This document shows, one piece after another, positions 25,884 to 35,462 of a stretch of DNA of 64,000 bases (position 1 is its first letter; every line of letters starts with the position of its first letter). Source of the stretch: Pseudomonadota bacterium. GTDB lineage: Bacteria > Desulfobacterota > Desulfobulbia > Desulfobulbales > JAGXFP01. The position numbers and the translations under genes are program-made. The stretch lies in assembly GCA_018814305.1 (NCBI GenBank), contig JAHJAA010000046.1:1-64000 (forward strand), written 5' to 3'. The notes below the pieces were generated by a model. The model was not told where the DNA came from, ran no database searches, and worked only from the letters and a program-made list of their open reading frames with translations.

Positions 25884-26800
25884 GCAAACCAAAATTAAAG
25901 GTTCAACTCGGTTCGATCCAACTGAAAAACCCCGTGATGACAGCTTCCGGGACCTTCGGGTACGGGAATGAATTCACCAACTATGTGAATCTCCATCATC
26001 TGGGGGGAATTGTGGTCAAGGGGATATCTCTCCTACCCCGCCCTGGGAACCCCCCTCCGCGAATCGTTGAAACCGAGGGTGGGATGCTGAATGCCATCGG
26101 ACTTGAAAATGTCGGAGTTCTGGCCTTTATCAATGATAAAATGCCTTTTCTCAAAGAGGCCGGCACCGAAGTAATAGTGAATATCCTGGGTGACACCGTC
26201 GATGAATATGCCGAAATAGCCAATAAATTAAATAATATCAAAGGGATATCAGCAATTGAAGTGAATATATCCTGTCCCAATGTCAAAAAAGGCGGGGTTG
26301 CGTTCGGTGCCGATCCGAAAATGGTGAGCGCAGTCACCAGAGCGGTAAAAGACAATACCAACCTACCGGTCATCATGAAATTGTCACCAAATGTAACAGA
26401 TATAACCGCCACAGCCATGGCCGCTGAACAGGCCGGGGCTGATGCCGTTTCTTTGATCAACACCTTGATGGCCATGGCTATCGACTCCGAAACCCGCAGA
26501 CCTCGTCTGGCAAACATCATTGGCGGTCTGTCCGGTCCGGCGATCAAACCAGTGGCCTTAAGAATGGTCTGGCAGGTTGCCAAAACCGTAAAAATTCCGG
26601 TGATCGGAATCGGGGGGATTATGAATACCGAGGATGCCCTTGAGTTTTTAATTGCAGGAGCAACCGCAATTGAGGTGGGAACTGCAAATCTGATAAATCC
26701 GGCAATCACTGGTGAAATAGTCCAAGGTATTTCTGATTATCTATCGGCCCATCGACTGGAATCGGTTCAAGAAATCATCGGCTCATTGATAACCGAATAA
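25874..26800 (+). CDS. pyrD: dihydroorotate dehydrogenase, class 1B catalytic subunit
   Basis: A 308-residue FMN-dependent TIM-barrel enzyme that oxidises dihydroorotate to orotate. Seen are NPVMTASGTFGYG, the catalytic-Cys motif VNISCPNVKKGG (class 1 uses Cys as the base), and the phosphate-binding GIGGIMNTEDALEF. AGGAGA lies before the ATG inside the end of pyrK, so the pair is translationally linked, as expected for the heterotetrameric NAD-linked enzyme. Confidence 0.95.
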   Translation: MEIGKPKLKVQLGSIQLKNPVMTASGTFGYGNEFTNYVNLHHLGGIVVKGISLLPRPGNPPPRIVETEGGMLNAIGLENVGVLAFINDKMPFLKEAGTEVIVNILGDTVDEYAEIANKLNNIKGISAIEVNISCPNVKKGGVAFGADPKMVSAVTRAVKDNTNLPVIMKLSPNVTDITATAMAAEQAGADAVSLINTLMAMAIDSETRRPRLANIIGGLSGPAIKPVALRMVWQVAKTVKIPVIGIGGIMNTEDALEFLIAGATAIEVGTANLINPAITGEIVQGISDYLSAHRLESVQEIIGSLITE

Positions 26801-26891
26801 ACTTTTGGTCCCTCTTTTGGCCACCCTGACTTTCTTTTTGGGGGAGTAATTTCCTTTTGCTAAAACCCTTTCTTACCCAGCCAACACCTTC

Positions 26892-27560
26892 ATGATCGAT
26901 GATTTAAATCATTTTTGGGAAAGGATCCACCACGTTCTCCTTGATATGGATGGAACCCTTCTCGATCGATATTTCGACGATTATTTCTGGGAACACTATC
27001 TTCCGAATATTTTCGCAAAAAAAAACGGATTGCCTGAAGCCGAGGCTCTTGATCATCTTCTTTCACGGTACAAACAAAGGGAGGGTACCTTAGATTGGAC
27101 CGATCTTGATTTCTGGTCTACCCAACTTGATTTAGATATTCCGGCCCTCAAATTAAGTATCGATCACCTGATAAAGGTCCATCCATTCGTCATTGCTTTT
27201 CTCAATTTTTGTCGCAGGACTGGAAAAAGGGTGTTCTTAGTAACCAATGCCCACGGCAAAACACTTGATATAAAGATGAAAAAAACAGCCCTCACCGGAT
27301 ATTTTGATCGAATTGTCTGTTCTCAAGAGGTTGGGATGGCCAAAGAAAATCCTTTGTTCTGGGAAAAATTGGGTGGCATAATCCCTTATGACCCGGACCA
27401 TGCCCTCCTGGCAGATGACACAGAAGCAGTGCTCGCCTCGGCACAACTTTTCGGAATCCGTGAGTTAATCTATGTGGCAAGACCGAGCAGCAGAAAATCA
27501 CCCGAACCATCTTTGAATTTTCGTTCCATTCACTATTTCAGCGAACTCATCCCTGAATAA
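26892..27560 (+). CDS. HAD-family phosphatase, YrfG-like GMP/IMP nucleotidase
   Basis: A 222-residue HAD hydrolase. Motif I is LDMDGTLLDRYFDDYFW, motif II is the Thr in LVTNAHGK, motif III is the Lys in GMAKENP, and motif IV is the Asp pair in LLADDTEAV. The tyrosine- and Trp-rich cap region and the YFDDYFWEHYLP stretch resemble the Escherichia coli nucleotidase YrfG, which dephosphorylates GMP and IMP. The substrate is inferred by resemblance only. It follows pyrD after 91 bases. Confidence 0.75.
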   Translation: MIDDLNHFWERIHHVLLDMDGTLLDRYFDDYFWEHYLPNIFAKKNGLPEAEALDHLLSRYKQREGTLDWTDLDFWSTQLDLDIPALKLSIDHLIKVHPFVIAFLNFCRRTGKRVFLVTNAHGKTLDIKMKKTALTGYFDRIVCSQEVGMAKENPLFWEKLGGIIPYDPDHALLADDTEAVLASAQLFGIRELIYVARPSSRKSPEPSLNFRSIHYFSELIPE

Positions 27561-27854
27561 AGCAGAGAAATCTGCGCTTTGTCCCCCCACTGCAACGACC
27601 AGCAACTCTTTGACATATCAGAATGGTCCATGCTATATTCCTCGCTTTACTTCCTTGATCGCTTACCATAGGCTTTCCCGCCCCCAAGGTGTTTGGGAAA
27701 GAACCTCAGACAAAACGAATTCTAGTGATGACACAAAAACATATCGTCCAAGGCGCCCCTTAAAACAATCTCAATTACAACAGATATTTAGGTGCGTCTA
27801 GCCGTCCCATATCAGGCTAACAGTCAAGCCCATCAACTTCCAGAAGGAGATCAT

Positions 27855-29144
27855 ATGAATACCACCGTTTCCAAGCAGCTTTTCGCCAAGGCCCAGACTC
27901 TGATTCCAGGAGGTGTTAACAGTCCGGTTCGCGCCTGCAAGTCAGTGGGGTGTGATCCTGTGTTTATCAAAAAAGCCAACGGCGCCACAATCACCGATAT
28001 GGACAATAACCAATACATCGATTTTGTCGGATCCTGGGGTCCGATGATTCTGGGCCACAACCACCCTGCCGTGATTGAGGCCATCACCCGGGCCATGGCA
28101 AACGGAACCAGCTATGGAGCCCCCTGTGAACTTGAAATTGAATTGGCTGAAATGGTCATTGACGCTGTTCCTTCCGTTGAAATGGTTCGATTTGTCAGCT
28201 CCGGCACCGAGGCCACCATGAGCGCCATTCGCCTGGCCCGAGGATATACCGGCCGGAAAATGATCGTAAAATTCGACGGTGGCTTTCATGGGCATGCCGA
28301 TTCCTTTCTGGTCAAAGCGGGTTCCGGGGTCATCACTTTAGGTATTCCGGGAAGCCCGGGAGTTCCCGATGATATTGTTAAAAACACCATATCGATTCCA
28401 TACAACAATCCGGCGAAGCTGGAAGAGACGCTGCGTAATCCCGATCTCGAAATTGCCTCTGTCATTATCGAGCCGGTGGCCGGCAATATGGGCGTGGTCC
28501 ATCCAGCTCCTGGCTTTCTGCAAAAACTTCGTGATCTGACCAAGGAACTCGGAATCGTCCTGATCTTCGATGAAGTCATCACCGGATTCAGGGCGAGCTA
28601 CGGTGGTGCTCAAGCTAAATTCGGAATAACCCCTGATCTAACCTGCCTCGGCAAGATCATTGGTGGTGGTCTTCCGGTGGGCGCCTATGGTGGGAAAAAA
28701 GAAATCATGTCCATGATCGCTCCCACTGGTCCTGTTTACCAGGCTGGAACCCTTTCGGGGAATCCACTGGCCATGGCCGCCGGCAAAGCAACCTTGACCG
28801 AGCTCAAAAAGCCTGGTTTCTATGAGGCCCTTAATCAAAAAGCGGAGCAATTCGGCGGAGAACTATTAGCTCTAGCCAAAAAGTCTCTCGGCGAACAAGT
28901 GTGCATGAATCAAGCTGGATCGGTCCTGACCCTTTTCTTTGCTAAGGGTCCGGTGTACGACTTTGACTCGGCAATGACCTCGGACACCGAGAGATATGGC
29001 CATTATTACCGTGAAATGCGCGCAGCAGGTATCTATCTCGCCCCGGCTCAATTTGAAGGGATGTTCTTCTCTGCGGCACACACCTCGGAACAGCTTGAAA
29101 TGACGCTGGAAAAAACTGAATCAGTATTCAAAAAGTTGGCGTAA
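27855..29144 (+). CDS. hemL: glutamate-1-semialdehyde 2,1-aminomutase
   Basis: A 429-residue PLP enzyme that makes 5-aminolevulinate from glutamate semialdehyde, the C5 route of tetrapyrrole synthesis. Motifs seen are LIPGGVNSPVRA, FVSSGTEATMSA, LIFDEVITGFR and the PLP-Lys in LGKIIGGGLPVGAYGG. AAGGAGAT upstream of 27855 sets the start; the frame is open 21 codons further upstream without family similarity. The enzyme for the preceding step (hemA) is encoded at 40.1 kb. Confidence 0.96.
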   Translation: MNTTVSKQLFAKAQTLIPGGVNSPVRACKSVGCDPVFIKKANGATITDMDNNQYIDFVGSWGPMILGHNHPAVIEAITRAMANGTSYGAPCELEIELAEMVIDAVPSVEMVRFVSSGTEATMSAIRLARGYTGRKMIVKFDGGFHGHADSFLVKAGSGVITLGIPGSPGVPDDIVKNTISIPYNNPAKLEETLRNPDLEIASVIIEPVAGNMGVVHPAPGFLQKLRDLTKELGIVLIFDEVITGFRASYGGAQAKFGITPDLTCLGKIIGGGLPVGAYGGKKEIMSMIAPTGPVYQAGTLSGNPLAMAAGKATLTELKKPGFYEALNQKAEQFGGELLALAKKSLGEQVCMNQAGSVLTLFFAKGPVYDFDSAMTSDTERYGHYYREMRAAGIYLAPAQFEGMFFSAAHTSEQLEMTLEKTESVFKKLA

Positions 29145-29243
29145 TCGGGCAAAAACCATTGACTTTACCAGGGAGCCGTGCTAGAAATTGAACGCTTATT
29201 CAGTAGCCATGCGTTCCCGCGCCGCCAGTATGAAAGGAGCGGA

Positions 29244-29483
29244 ATGACCAAGACCGGAATTCGAAAGGAAATGACCAAACTTATCGCCGATTTCAGTACC
29301 ATCGGCATGACAGTTTCTTTTTCCATCTTTATCGGAGTCGGTTTTGGTTATTATCTTGACCATAAGCTTTTCGAAGGAAAAACCTCTCCTTGGTTTACCT
29401 TGATTTTCCTTGGTTTTGGGGTTGCTGCTGCCTTTCTGAATCTCTACCGGATGGCGACTAGAAAAGATATTCGCGATGAGTAA
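29244..29483 (+). CDS. atpZ: AtpZ/AtpI-family F0 accessory protein
   Basis: A 79-residue protein with two transmembrane helices: MTVSFSIFIGVGFGYYLDH and PWFTLIFLGFGVAAAFLNLY. The GYYLD motif between them is typical of AtpZ/AtpQ-type proteins encoded at the front of F0 operons. Possible roles are Mg2+/Ca2+ transport or assembly of the c ring. AAGGAGC before 29244 sets the start. It overlaps atpI by eight bases. Confidence 0.82.
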   Translation: MTKTGIRKEMTKLIADFSTIGMTVSFSIFIGVGFGYYLDHKLFEGKTSPWFTLIFLGFGVAAAFLNLYRMATRKDIRDE

Positions 29484-29862
29484 AGCGCAACATTTCCCCC
29501 TACGTAAGATTCATTTGTATAGCTGGGGATTACTGCTGTTTCTGGTAGTAATAAGCCGAGTCTTTACCACTGGCCTGGTTAGCCAATCCATTTTAATTGG
29601 TGGACTGGTGGCCAATATCAGTTTCTGGTTGTTGAAAAAGGATCTCCTTGGACTCATCCAAGGGAATCTCGCAGTCGTTAAAACAAAGTTTTTTATCAAG
29701 TATTATGCCCGCTTATCCTTACTGGCCGTGATCTTGTTCGTGATCATTAAGTATCGACCGGTAAATATCATCGGGCTACTCATCGGACTGTCAACCGTCA
29801 TGGTCAGCATCGTTCTGACCGCTGTTGGCATGGCACGGAAGGAAGAGAAGGAGGCACCATAA
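29476..29862 (+). CDS. atpI: ATP synthase subunit I
   Basis: A 128-residue membrane protein with four hydrophobic helices (for example SWGLLLFLVVISRVFTTGL and LLAVILFVIIKYRPVNIIGLL). The size and place between atpZ and atpB are typical of the AtpI chaperone, which helps c-ring assembly. Sequence conservation in this family is low, so position carries much of the evidence. It starts within the end of atpZ and stops five bases before atpB. Confidence 0.82.
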   Translation: MSKAQHFPLRKIHLYSWGLLLFLVVISRVFTTGLVSQSILIGGLVANISFWLLKKDLLGLIQGNLAVVKTKFFIKYYARLSLLAVILFVIIKYRPVNIIGLLIGLSTVMVSIVLTAVGMARKEEKEAP

Positions 29863-29867
29863 CCGCA

Positions 29868-30599
29868 ATGGAACATCCGATACTATTTATTTCTGTTATT
29901 CTGCAAGCTCTTGGTTTGCCAGTACCCCATGCGGCTCCACAGCCGGGCCATTTTGGGGATTTAACCCAATTATTATCACCGCATATGACCTATACCTGGC
30001 TGGTCATGATCTTTCTGATCCTCATGCCGAAGATTACCATGGGCAAAATCGAAATGATCCCCGGTAAGGGCCAAAACTTCTGGGAAGCCATCATCAGCGG
30101 CATGGAAGGCTTCATGGCCGACAATATGGGAAAGGAAGGTGCCCGGATGATGTTCCCCATGCTGGCCACCTTTGCCCTTTTTATTCTTGTGGGCAACATG
30201 ATCGGACTCATGCCGGGCTTCATGTCGCCCACCTCGAATCTGAACATCACCCTGGGATGTACCCTGATCGTTTTCTTTACTACTCATATTCTGGGATTTA
30301 AATTCCACGGGGTTAAGTACTATAAGCACTTTCTCGGACCGGTCTGGTGGCTCATCCCGCTGATTGCGCCCATTGAAATAATCAGCCATTTCGCCCGAAT
30401 CCTGTCGCTGTCAATCCGACTTTTCGGGAACATCATGGCCAAAGAAACCTTGCTCGGCATCCTCTTCATGCTGGCCGGAGCATATTTTGCTCCCCTACCG
30501 ATCCTCTGTTTGGGTGTTTTTGTTTCCATTGTCCAGGCATTAGTTTTTGTGCTTCTATCGATCCTGTATTTCTCCGCATCCATGGAGCATGCCCATTAA
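29868..30599 (+). CDS. atpB: F0F1 ATP synthase subunit a
   Basis: A 243-residue polytopic membrane protein that forms the ion half-channels next to the c ring. The essential Arg is in SLSIRLFGNIMAKE (helix 5), and the conserved C-terminal helix VQALVFVLLSILYFSASMEHAH is present. GGAGG lies 12 bases before the ATG. It is followed by atpE. F1 and the b-subunit genes are not in this window, so the F0 a/c genes are separated from the rest, as in several Desulfobacterota. Confidence 0.95.
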   Translation: MEHPILFISVILQALGLPVPHAAPQPGHFGDLTQLLSPHMTYTWLVMIFLILMPKITMGKIEMIPGKGQNFWEAIISGMEGFMADNMGKEGARMMFPMLATFALFILVGNMIGLMPGFMSPTSNLNITLGCTLIVFFTTHILGFKFHGVKYYKHFLGPVWWLIPLIAPIEIISHFARILSLSIRLFGNIMAKETLLGILFMLAGAYFAPLPILCLGVFVSIVQALVFVLLSILYFSASMEHAH

Positions 30600-30666
30600 G
30601 TTATACCCGTTCATCAACCGGCTCTTGTGAGCTGATGAGAAAGAAGGCCAAATAAATAATCTGTAA

Positions 30667-31014
<348 letters not shown>

Positions 31015-31048
31015 TTCAGTATCTGGTAGAACCGCGAGAGTTACCAAA

Positions 31049-31082
31049 GGGCTGCAGGTACCAACCTGCAGCCCTTTTTTTA
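31049..31082 (+). terminator. Rho-independent terminator of the atp group
   Basis: GGGCTGCAGGT (31049-31059) and ACCTGCAGCCC (31064-31074) form a perfect 11-bp stem with a four-base loop, followed by eight T residues. It is 35 bases after the atpE stop and closes the atpZ-I-B-E unit, so F1 genes are not transcribed from here. Confidence 0.95.
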
Positions 31083-31193
31083 TTTTTCTTTAATGGCTAT
31101 GACTTGAACATTAAAGCCAAAAGCAACCCTTGATGAATCAAAGAATGTGCTCTGGAAAGAAAAAATTCTAGAAAAGGTCCCCGGGATCTCGTT

Positions 31194-31940
31194 ATGACGG
31201 ATGGTATTCTGATCAATCCCCAATCTGAGCCTGGTGACCCAAGACTTCCCTCCAATGGTTTTTTCAATATTCTTCCCAGTCAGGCCCGTCAGGCTGACCA
31301 ATGGCTGAGCCAACTGGGCGGGAAACCAAAATTCCTGTTCAACAGTCATCTCCGCCTGCTTACCGAAAAAGATTCTCCCAACCCCTTCTTTGTGGCAGGA
31401 CCTGCCGTTGGCGCTCCCATGGCAGTCATGACCCTTGAAAAATTGATTGCTCTCGGCGCGACAAAGGTTATCGTATACGGATGGTGTGGGAGTCTCCACC
31501 CTGAGTTAAAAACCGGGGACATTCTGCTGCCGACCACGGCCTTAAGTGAAGAAGGGACATCAAGTCATTATCCCGGTCACGGTCAAGACTTAGGAAGCAG
31601 CCCCAAGTTACGGGAAAAACTCGTTAATCTTTTATATCGTGAAGGATGGACGCCCCGCGAAGGGCGGATCTGGACCACGGACGCCCCATATCGGGAGACC
31701 CGTGACAAGGTAAACCGTTATACCGCCCAGGGAATTCTCGCTGTGGATATGGAGTTTTCTGCCATCACTACCGTGGCAAGGTTTAGAAATATCGAACTGG
31801 CCGCTGTAATGCTCGTTTCAGATGAACTTTGGAGGACAACCTGGCAACCAGGCTATAAGAATAAAAATTTTATCCGGAAGGACAAAACACTTATCAGTCT
31901 TCTGCTTGAACACAATCCCATCCTCTTTAAAAATGAATAA
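31194..31940 (+). CDS. nucleoside phosphorylase family protein
   Basis: A 248-residue member of the purine/uridine phosphorylase superfamily. The phosphate and ribose motifs are visible: FFVAGPAVGAPMAVMTLEKLIALGA, VIVYGWCGSLHPELKTGDILLP and the nucleoside-binding AVDMEFSAITTVA, where the Met-Glu pair contacts ribose. It cleaves nucleosides with phosphate for base salvage; the base specificity cannot be read from the sequence. A related activity in futalosine or S-adenosylhomocysteine metabolism is less likely. It has its own unit after the atp terminator and precedes rimO by 57 bases. Confidence 0.8.
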   Translation: MTDGILINPQSEPGDPRLPSNGFFNILPSQARQADQWLSQLGGKPKFLFNSHLRLLTEKDSPNPFFVAGPAVGAPMAVMTLEKLIALGATKVIVYGWCGSLHPELKTGDILLPTTALSEEGTSSHYPGHGQDLGSSPKLREKLVNLLYREGWTPREGRIWTTDAPYRETRDKVNRYTAQGILAVDMEFSAITTVARFRNIELAAVMLVSDELWRTTWQPGYKNKNFIRKDKTLISLLLEHNPILFKNE

Positions 31941-31997
31941 GCCACAGGACCTGCTTTTTTGGACCCCACACGATCATTTTCTCTACACACAAAAATT

Positions 31998-33359
31998 ATG
32001 ACCCAAAAAGTATTCATTCAAAGCCTTGGATGCCCAAAAAACTTAGTCGATTCTGAAGTCATCACTGGCTGTCTGCAGGAGGCCGGAATGAGCATTACCG
32101 ACAATCCTGAAGAGGCTGATATTCTACTGGTAAACACCTGTGGCTTTATCCAACCAGCTGTTGAAGAAGGAATAGAGGCGATATTGGCCCTGGTGGCGAT
32201 CAAGGGAAAAAAACCTGGGAGCAAGCTGGTGGTTACCGGTTGCATGGTCCAGCGGTACGGCCTACAACTCGCCAAAGAACTTCCCGAGGTTGATCTGTTT
32301 CTCGGGGTTGATGGGGTTCCCGAAGTTGCAGCCCGCCTGGCTGATCTAACATCTGAACCAGAATTTACCTTGTCTGAATCAGCCCCTTCTTACCTCATGG
32401 ACAGCCTGATCCCACGAACACTATCCACTCCACCGTTCCGGGCCTATCTGAAGGTAACGGAGGGCTGTTCAAATCGATGCACCTACTGCCTGATCCCGTC
32501 TCTCAGAGGGCCGCTCCGCAGCAGACCTATTGAGGATCTTTTGATCGAGGCCAGACTCCTGGCCGATTCTGGAGTCAAAGAATTAACTCTGGTGGCCCAG
32601 GACCTAACCGCATATGGCATGGATTTCGGCCCTGGCAGGGAGAGGCTTCTTGATCTTCTCCAAGGACTTCTTCAAGAAACGAATATACCCTGGATTCGGA
32701 TGCTCTATCTCTATCCCATGCGGGTCAAAGATGCCCTGCTTGATTTCGTGGCGGCCTATCCCCGAATATTGCCCTATTTTGATATTCCCTTACAGCACAT
32801 CAGTGATCGGATTCTCCAGGCAATGAACCGCCCATATACCAGGGTATCGGTGGAGAAACTGATCAGAGATATCCGGGCCAGGATCCCCGGGGCGGCCTTG
32901 CGCACCACCTTCATGGTGGGCTTTCCCGGAGAAAACGAAACCGATGTTAATCAGCTCTCAGATTTCATGGATGAATTCAAAATTGACCATGTAGGTATCT
33001 TTACCTATTCCAACGAAGAGGGCTGTGCTGCGGCAGAGCTGGCAGATCAATGCCCTGAAGAGGTCAAGCTGGCCCGTAAAGCCTTGCTGATGGAAAAACA
33101 AAGCCAGTTGGCCTTGACCTCGAATCAACAGCTGATTGGATCAATACAAGAGGTTCTGGTGGAAGGCACCAGTCGGGAGACCGAGTTACTCCTAGAGGGG
33201 CGGACCAGATTTCAGGCTGCGGATATTGATGGATGTGTCTATATCACCTCCGGGTTTTGCAACCCAGGTGATCTGGTGAAGGTCCGCATCACGGAAGCAC
33301 ATCCCTATGACTTGGTCGGAGAAATTCTCGGGTCGGAAGATGAACAGTCGGAGAAATAA
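31998..33359 (+). CDS. rimO: ribosomal protein S12 methylthiotransferase
   Basis: A 453-residue radical-SAM enzyme that adds a methylthio group to the Asp of ribosomal protein S12. The N-terminal UPF0004 domain has three cluster Cys (SLGCPKN, VNTCGF, TGCMVQ). The radical-SAM motif CSNRCTYC is central, and a TRAM domain lies at the C-terminus. QSLGCPKNLVDSE distinguishes RimO from MiaB. ATG 31998 is used because it starts at the conserved N-terminus; the frame is open 13 codons upstream. No good ribosome binding site is visible. Confidence 0.94.
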   Translation: MTQKVFIQSLGCPKNLVDSEVITGCLQEAGMSITDNPEEADILLVNTCGFIQPAVEEGIEAILALVAIKGKKPGSKLVVTGCMVQRYGLQLAKELPEVDLFLGVDGVPEVAARLADLTSEPEFTLSESAPSYLMDSLIPRTLSTPPFRAYLKVTEGCSNRCTYCLIPSLRGPLRSRPIEDLLIEARLLADSGVKELTLVAQDLTAYGMDFGPGRERLLDLLQGLLQETNIPWIRMLYLYPMRVKDALLDFVAAYPRILPYFDIPLQHISDRILQAMNRPYTRVSVEKLIRDIRARIPGAALRTTFMVGFPGENETDVNQLSDFMDEFKIDHVGIFTYSNEEGCAAAELADQCPEEVKLARKALLMEKQSQLALTSNQQLIGSIQEVLVEGTSRETELLLEGRTRFQAADIDGCVYITSGFCNPGDLVKVRITEAHPYDLVGEILGSEDEQSEK

Positions 33360-33398
33360 CAGATTGTTTTCGTAGGCAAAAAAAGAACTCAGATGTGA

Positions 33399-33680
33399 TC
33401 AAGCTCCATCATTCACCCGTTCTTTTAACTCCTTTCCAACTTTAAAGAAAGGCAATCTTTTGGGTGGAACTTCAATGCTGATACCGCTTTTGGGATTCCG
33501 TCCAACATAGGATTCATACTCCTTCACTACAAAACTTCCGAAACCCCTAATTTCAATACTATCACCGGCAGCCAAGGCGTTAATCATGGTCTCCAAAATG
33601 GTATTGGTGACAGGACTTGCCTCTCGGAGAGGGATATTAACCTCTTGCGCCAAAGCCTCAATAAGCTCCGATTTATTCAT
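33399..33680 (-). CDS. HU/IHF-family DNA-binding protein
   Basis: A 93-residue nucleoid protein that bends DNA as a dimer. The N-terminal MNKSELIEALAQE helix, the core IEIRGFGSFVVKEYESYVGRNPKSG and the arm GISIEVPPKRLPFFKVGKELKERV are all conserved; the length and arm suggest an IHF-beta/HU type. AAGGGA precedes the ATG. IHF-like proteins help loop DNA at sigma54 promoters, which may matter for the 4.6 kb control region. It is transcribed towards rimO. Confidence 0.92.
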   Translation of the reverse strand: MNKSELIEALAQEVNIPLREASPVTNTILETMINALAAGDSIEIRGFGSFVVKEYESYVGRNPKSGISIEVPPKRLPFFKVGKELKERVNDGA

Positions 33681-34035
33681 ATTTCCCTTCCTCGTTTTGC
33701 CACAGCGTTGTCTTGTCCAAATGGCACTTTGTCTACGCCTTGGCAGTTACAAAAAAAAACTGATGCTCTGACCGGGGTCAGAAAAAAAAGTTTAAGTGAA
33801 TATAGTGAATATTTGGAATGAGAAATCGCGAAACATTGACCGACAATAACACGCTAAGAACTTCCCCAACCCCCAACATATTATTTACTCAAATAATAAT
33901 CTTAAAAACGCACCCTCACTCTCCTTTAACCCACCTAATCACATAAACACTTGAAACAAATACGCTAATTCGAAAACACCCAAAAAAACAGAAATTAATT
34001 GATATCGTGTAAATCATCGAATGTAAAGACTTTTT
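33681..34035. other. AT-rich intergenic region upstream of the HU/IHF gene
   Basis: About 355 bases with no gene on either strand. It lies between the HU/IHF start (leftward) and the end of the rluB-type gene, so it should carry the HU/IHF promoter. Direct GTGAATAT copies at 33796-33803 and 33805-33812 are the only structure I see. Confidence 0.5.
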
Positions 34036-34743
34036 TTATTTAAACACATTTTCTAGTTCTTTTTGAGAGATTTTCCTGAAAGAACCCACCCGCAAACCAC
34101 CCAGTCCCAGTTGCCCGTATTTGATACGCCTCAGAGTCACAACCGGATGACCAATAGCCTCGAACATTTTCCGAACCTGACGCTTCCTCCCCTCATGAAT
34201 GATAATTTCGAGGGTGGTTTGCTTAGAATTAGAATTGAGAATTCGAACCTGAGCCGGCCAGGTTTTACGCCCTTCAATGTCAATCCCCTGGGTCAGTAAA
34301 TCAAGCTTCGATTGCATGGGGCGAGCGGCAACTTCCAGTTCATACGTTCTCATAATCTCATTACTGGGGTGGAGGATACGATGGGCGAGTTCACCATCAT
34401 TGGTCAACAGAAGAGCACCTTCGGTATCAAGATCAAGTCGACCAACCGGGTAAACCCTCTCACGAACCCCTTTCAAAAGGTCGGTAACGACTGGTCGACC
34501 CTGGGGGTCATCCATGGTTGTGACGTAGCCCTTGGGTTTATTCAGGAGGTAACAAACCTTTTCCGGTTGGGGCAGCATCTTACCTCGAAAGGTAATTTGC
34601 TGGGTCAAGGGATCAACCCGCGTACCGAGTTCGGTGGTAATAACACCATCAACGGAAATATCGCCACCGACGATATGCTTTTCAGCCTGACGTCGTGAAC
34701 AGATTCCGGCGGCGGCAATAACCTTTTGTAACCGTTCTTTCAT
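34036..34743 (-). CDS. rluB: ribosomal-RNA pseudouridine synthase, RluB/RsuA family
   Basis: A 235-residue enzyme that isomerises uridine in rRNA (RluB modifies U2605 of 23S rRNA). It has an N-terminal S4 domain (ERLQKVIAAAGICSRRQAEKHIVGG), the catalytic motif with Asp in VYPVGRLDLDTEGALLLTNDG, and the C-terminal HEGRKRQVRKMFEAIGHPV motif. The ATG at 34743 is chosen because the longer frame (to 34782) begins inside the terminator hairpin of the upstream gene. No clear ribosome binding site is seen. Confidence 0.9.
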   Translation of the reverse strand: MKERLQKVIAAAGICSRRQAEKHIVGGDISVDGVITTELGTRVDPLTQQITFRGKMLPQPEKVCYLLNKPKGYVTTMDDPQGRPVVTDLLKGVRERVYPVGRLDLDTEGALLLTNDGELAHRILHPSNEIMRTYELEVAARPMQSKLDLLTQGIDIEGRKTWPAQVRILNSNSKQTTLEIIIHEGRKRQVRKMFEAIGHPVVTLRRIKYGQLGLGGLRVGSFRKISQKELENVFK

Positions 34744-34762
34744 GGGAGGAATGGTAAAATTG

Positions 34763-34802
34763 GTTAAAAAAACCGGCACCATCTATCTGATGATGCCGGT
34801 TT
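34763..34802 (-). terminator. Rho-independent terminator of the 34.9 kb gene
   Basis: AAACCGGCA and TGCCGGTTT (34770-34778 and 34794-34802) form a 9-bp stem. On the minus strand the hairpin is followed by a T-rich run (complement of 34766-34772). It separates the small unknown gene from rluB, whose message must start between here and 34743 or by readthrough. Confidence 0.75.
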
Positions 34803-34852
34803 GAACAAATAATAGATGAGCAGGTGATTAGAGAATATGGATCCGAAGACAC

Positions 34853-35293
34853 TTAAGCGGAATAATCACCGCGACGGTATTTGACGCTTTCCATATAACT
34901 AAGCGACGCGACGCGATCAAGCAATTGCCCAAGTGAATCCTCTGGGGCAAGATGGCTCCGAATTTCAAGCATGGCGAGGGTTTCTTCTTCGAGCGCTGAG
35001 ACATACGGCTCTAAATCGCTGATCTCCAAAGTCGTGTTGGAAAGAGCGGAACCGTATTTTTCGAGAGTATCGAGAATGGTTTCAGTGAGGGTCAATCCTT
35101 CAACCCTGACAGAAGACATCCCTGCTTCAGTTGACGGGGCAACCGGCACAGGACTCGATACCGGTGCGGTTTCAATGGTTTGAGAAAGTTGACTTTCAAG
35201 AAGATACCTGAAGTCAAGACTCGTTCCAGAGTTGCTTCCCTTTGCAGAGGATATACGCCTTCCCGTAGCAGGATCGATTGATTGAATTTTCAT
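34853..35293 (-). CDS. conserved hypothetical protein with C-terminal helical domain
   Basis: A 146-residue soluble protein. The N-terminal 70 residues are Ser/Pro/Thr-rich and probably unstructured; the C-terminal 75 are helical (LTLTETILDTLEKYGSALSN, SALEEETLAMLEIRSHL) and end in YRRGDY. I know no domain for it. AAGGAC lies before the ATG. It has its own terminator. The layout (disordered start, helical hairpin, charged end) resembles small adaptor or chaperone-type proteins, but no function can be assigned. Confidence 0.6.
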   Translation of the reverse strand: MKIQSIDPATGRRISSAKGSNSGTSLDFRYLLESQLSQTIETAPVSSPVPVAPSTEAGMSSVRVEGLTLTETILDTLEKYGSALSNTTLEISDLEPYVSALEEETLAMLEIRSHLAPEDSLGQLLDRVASLSYMESVKYRRGDYSA

Positions 35294-35462
35294 CGTTTTG
35301 TCCTTGTTCTTACAATAAAAAGCTTACCTATAATATCTTTCGGCGACTTCCCGGTCAAGCTTTAATCTTTTTTCCAACGAAGAACGATTCAAGGCACCGT
35401 GATATTAATCACGTAAGACGTCACCCGGCTTCAGGACATAACCTTCTGGTTTTTTATTCTGC

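Noticed and set aside
25996-26709. 237-codon minus-strand frame opposite pyrD
   Set aside because: pyrD is unmistakable on the plus strand; the antisense frame is a codon-usage by-product.
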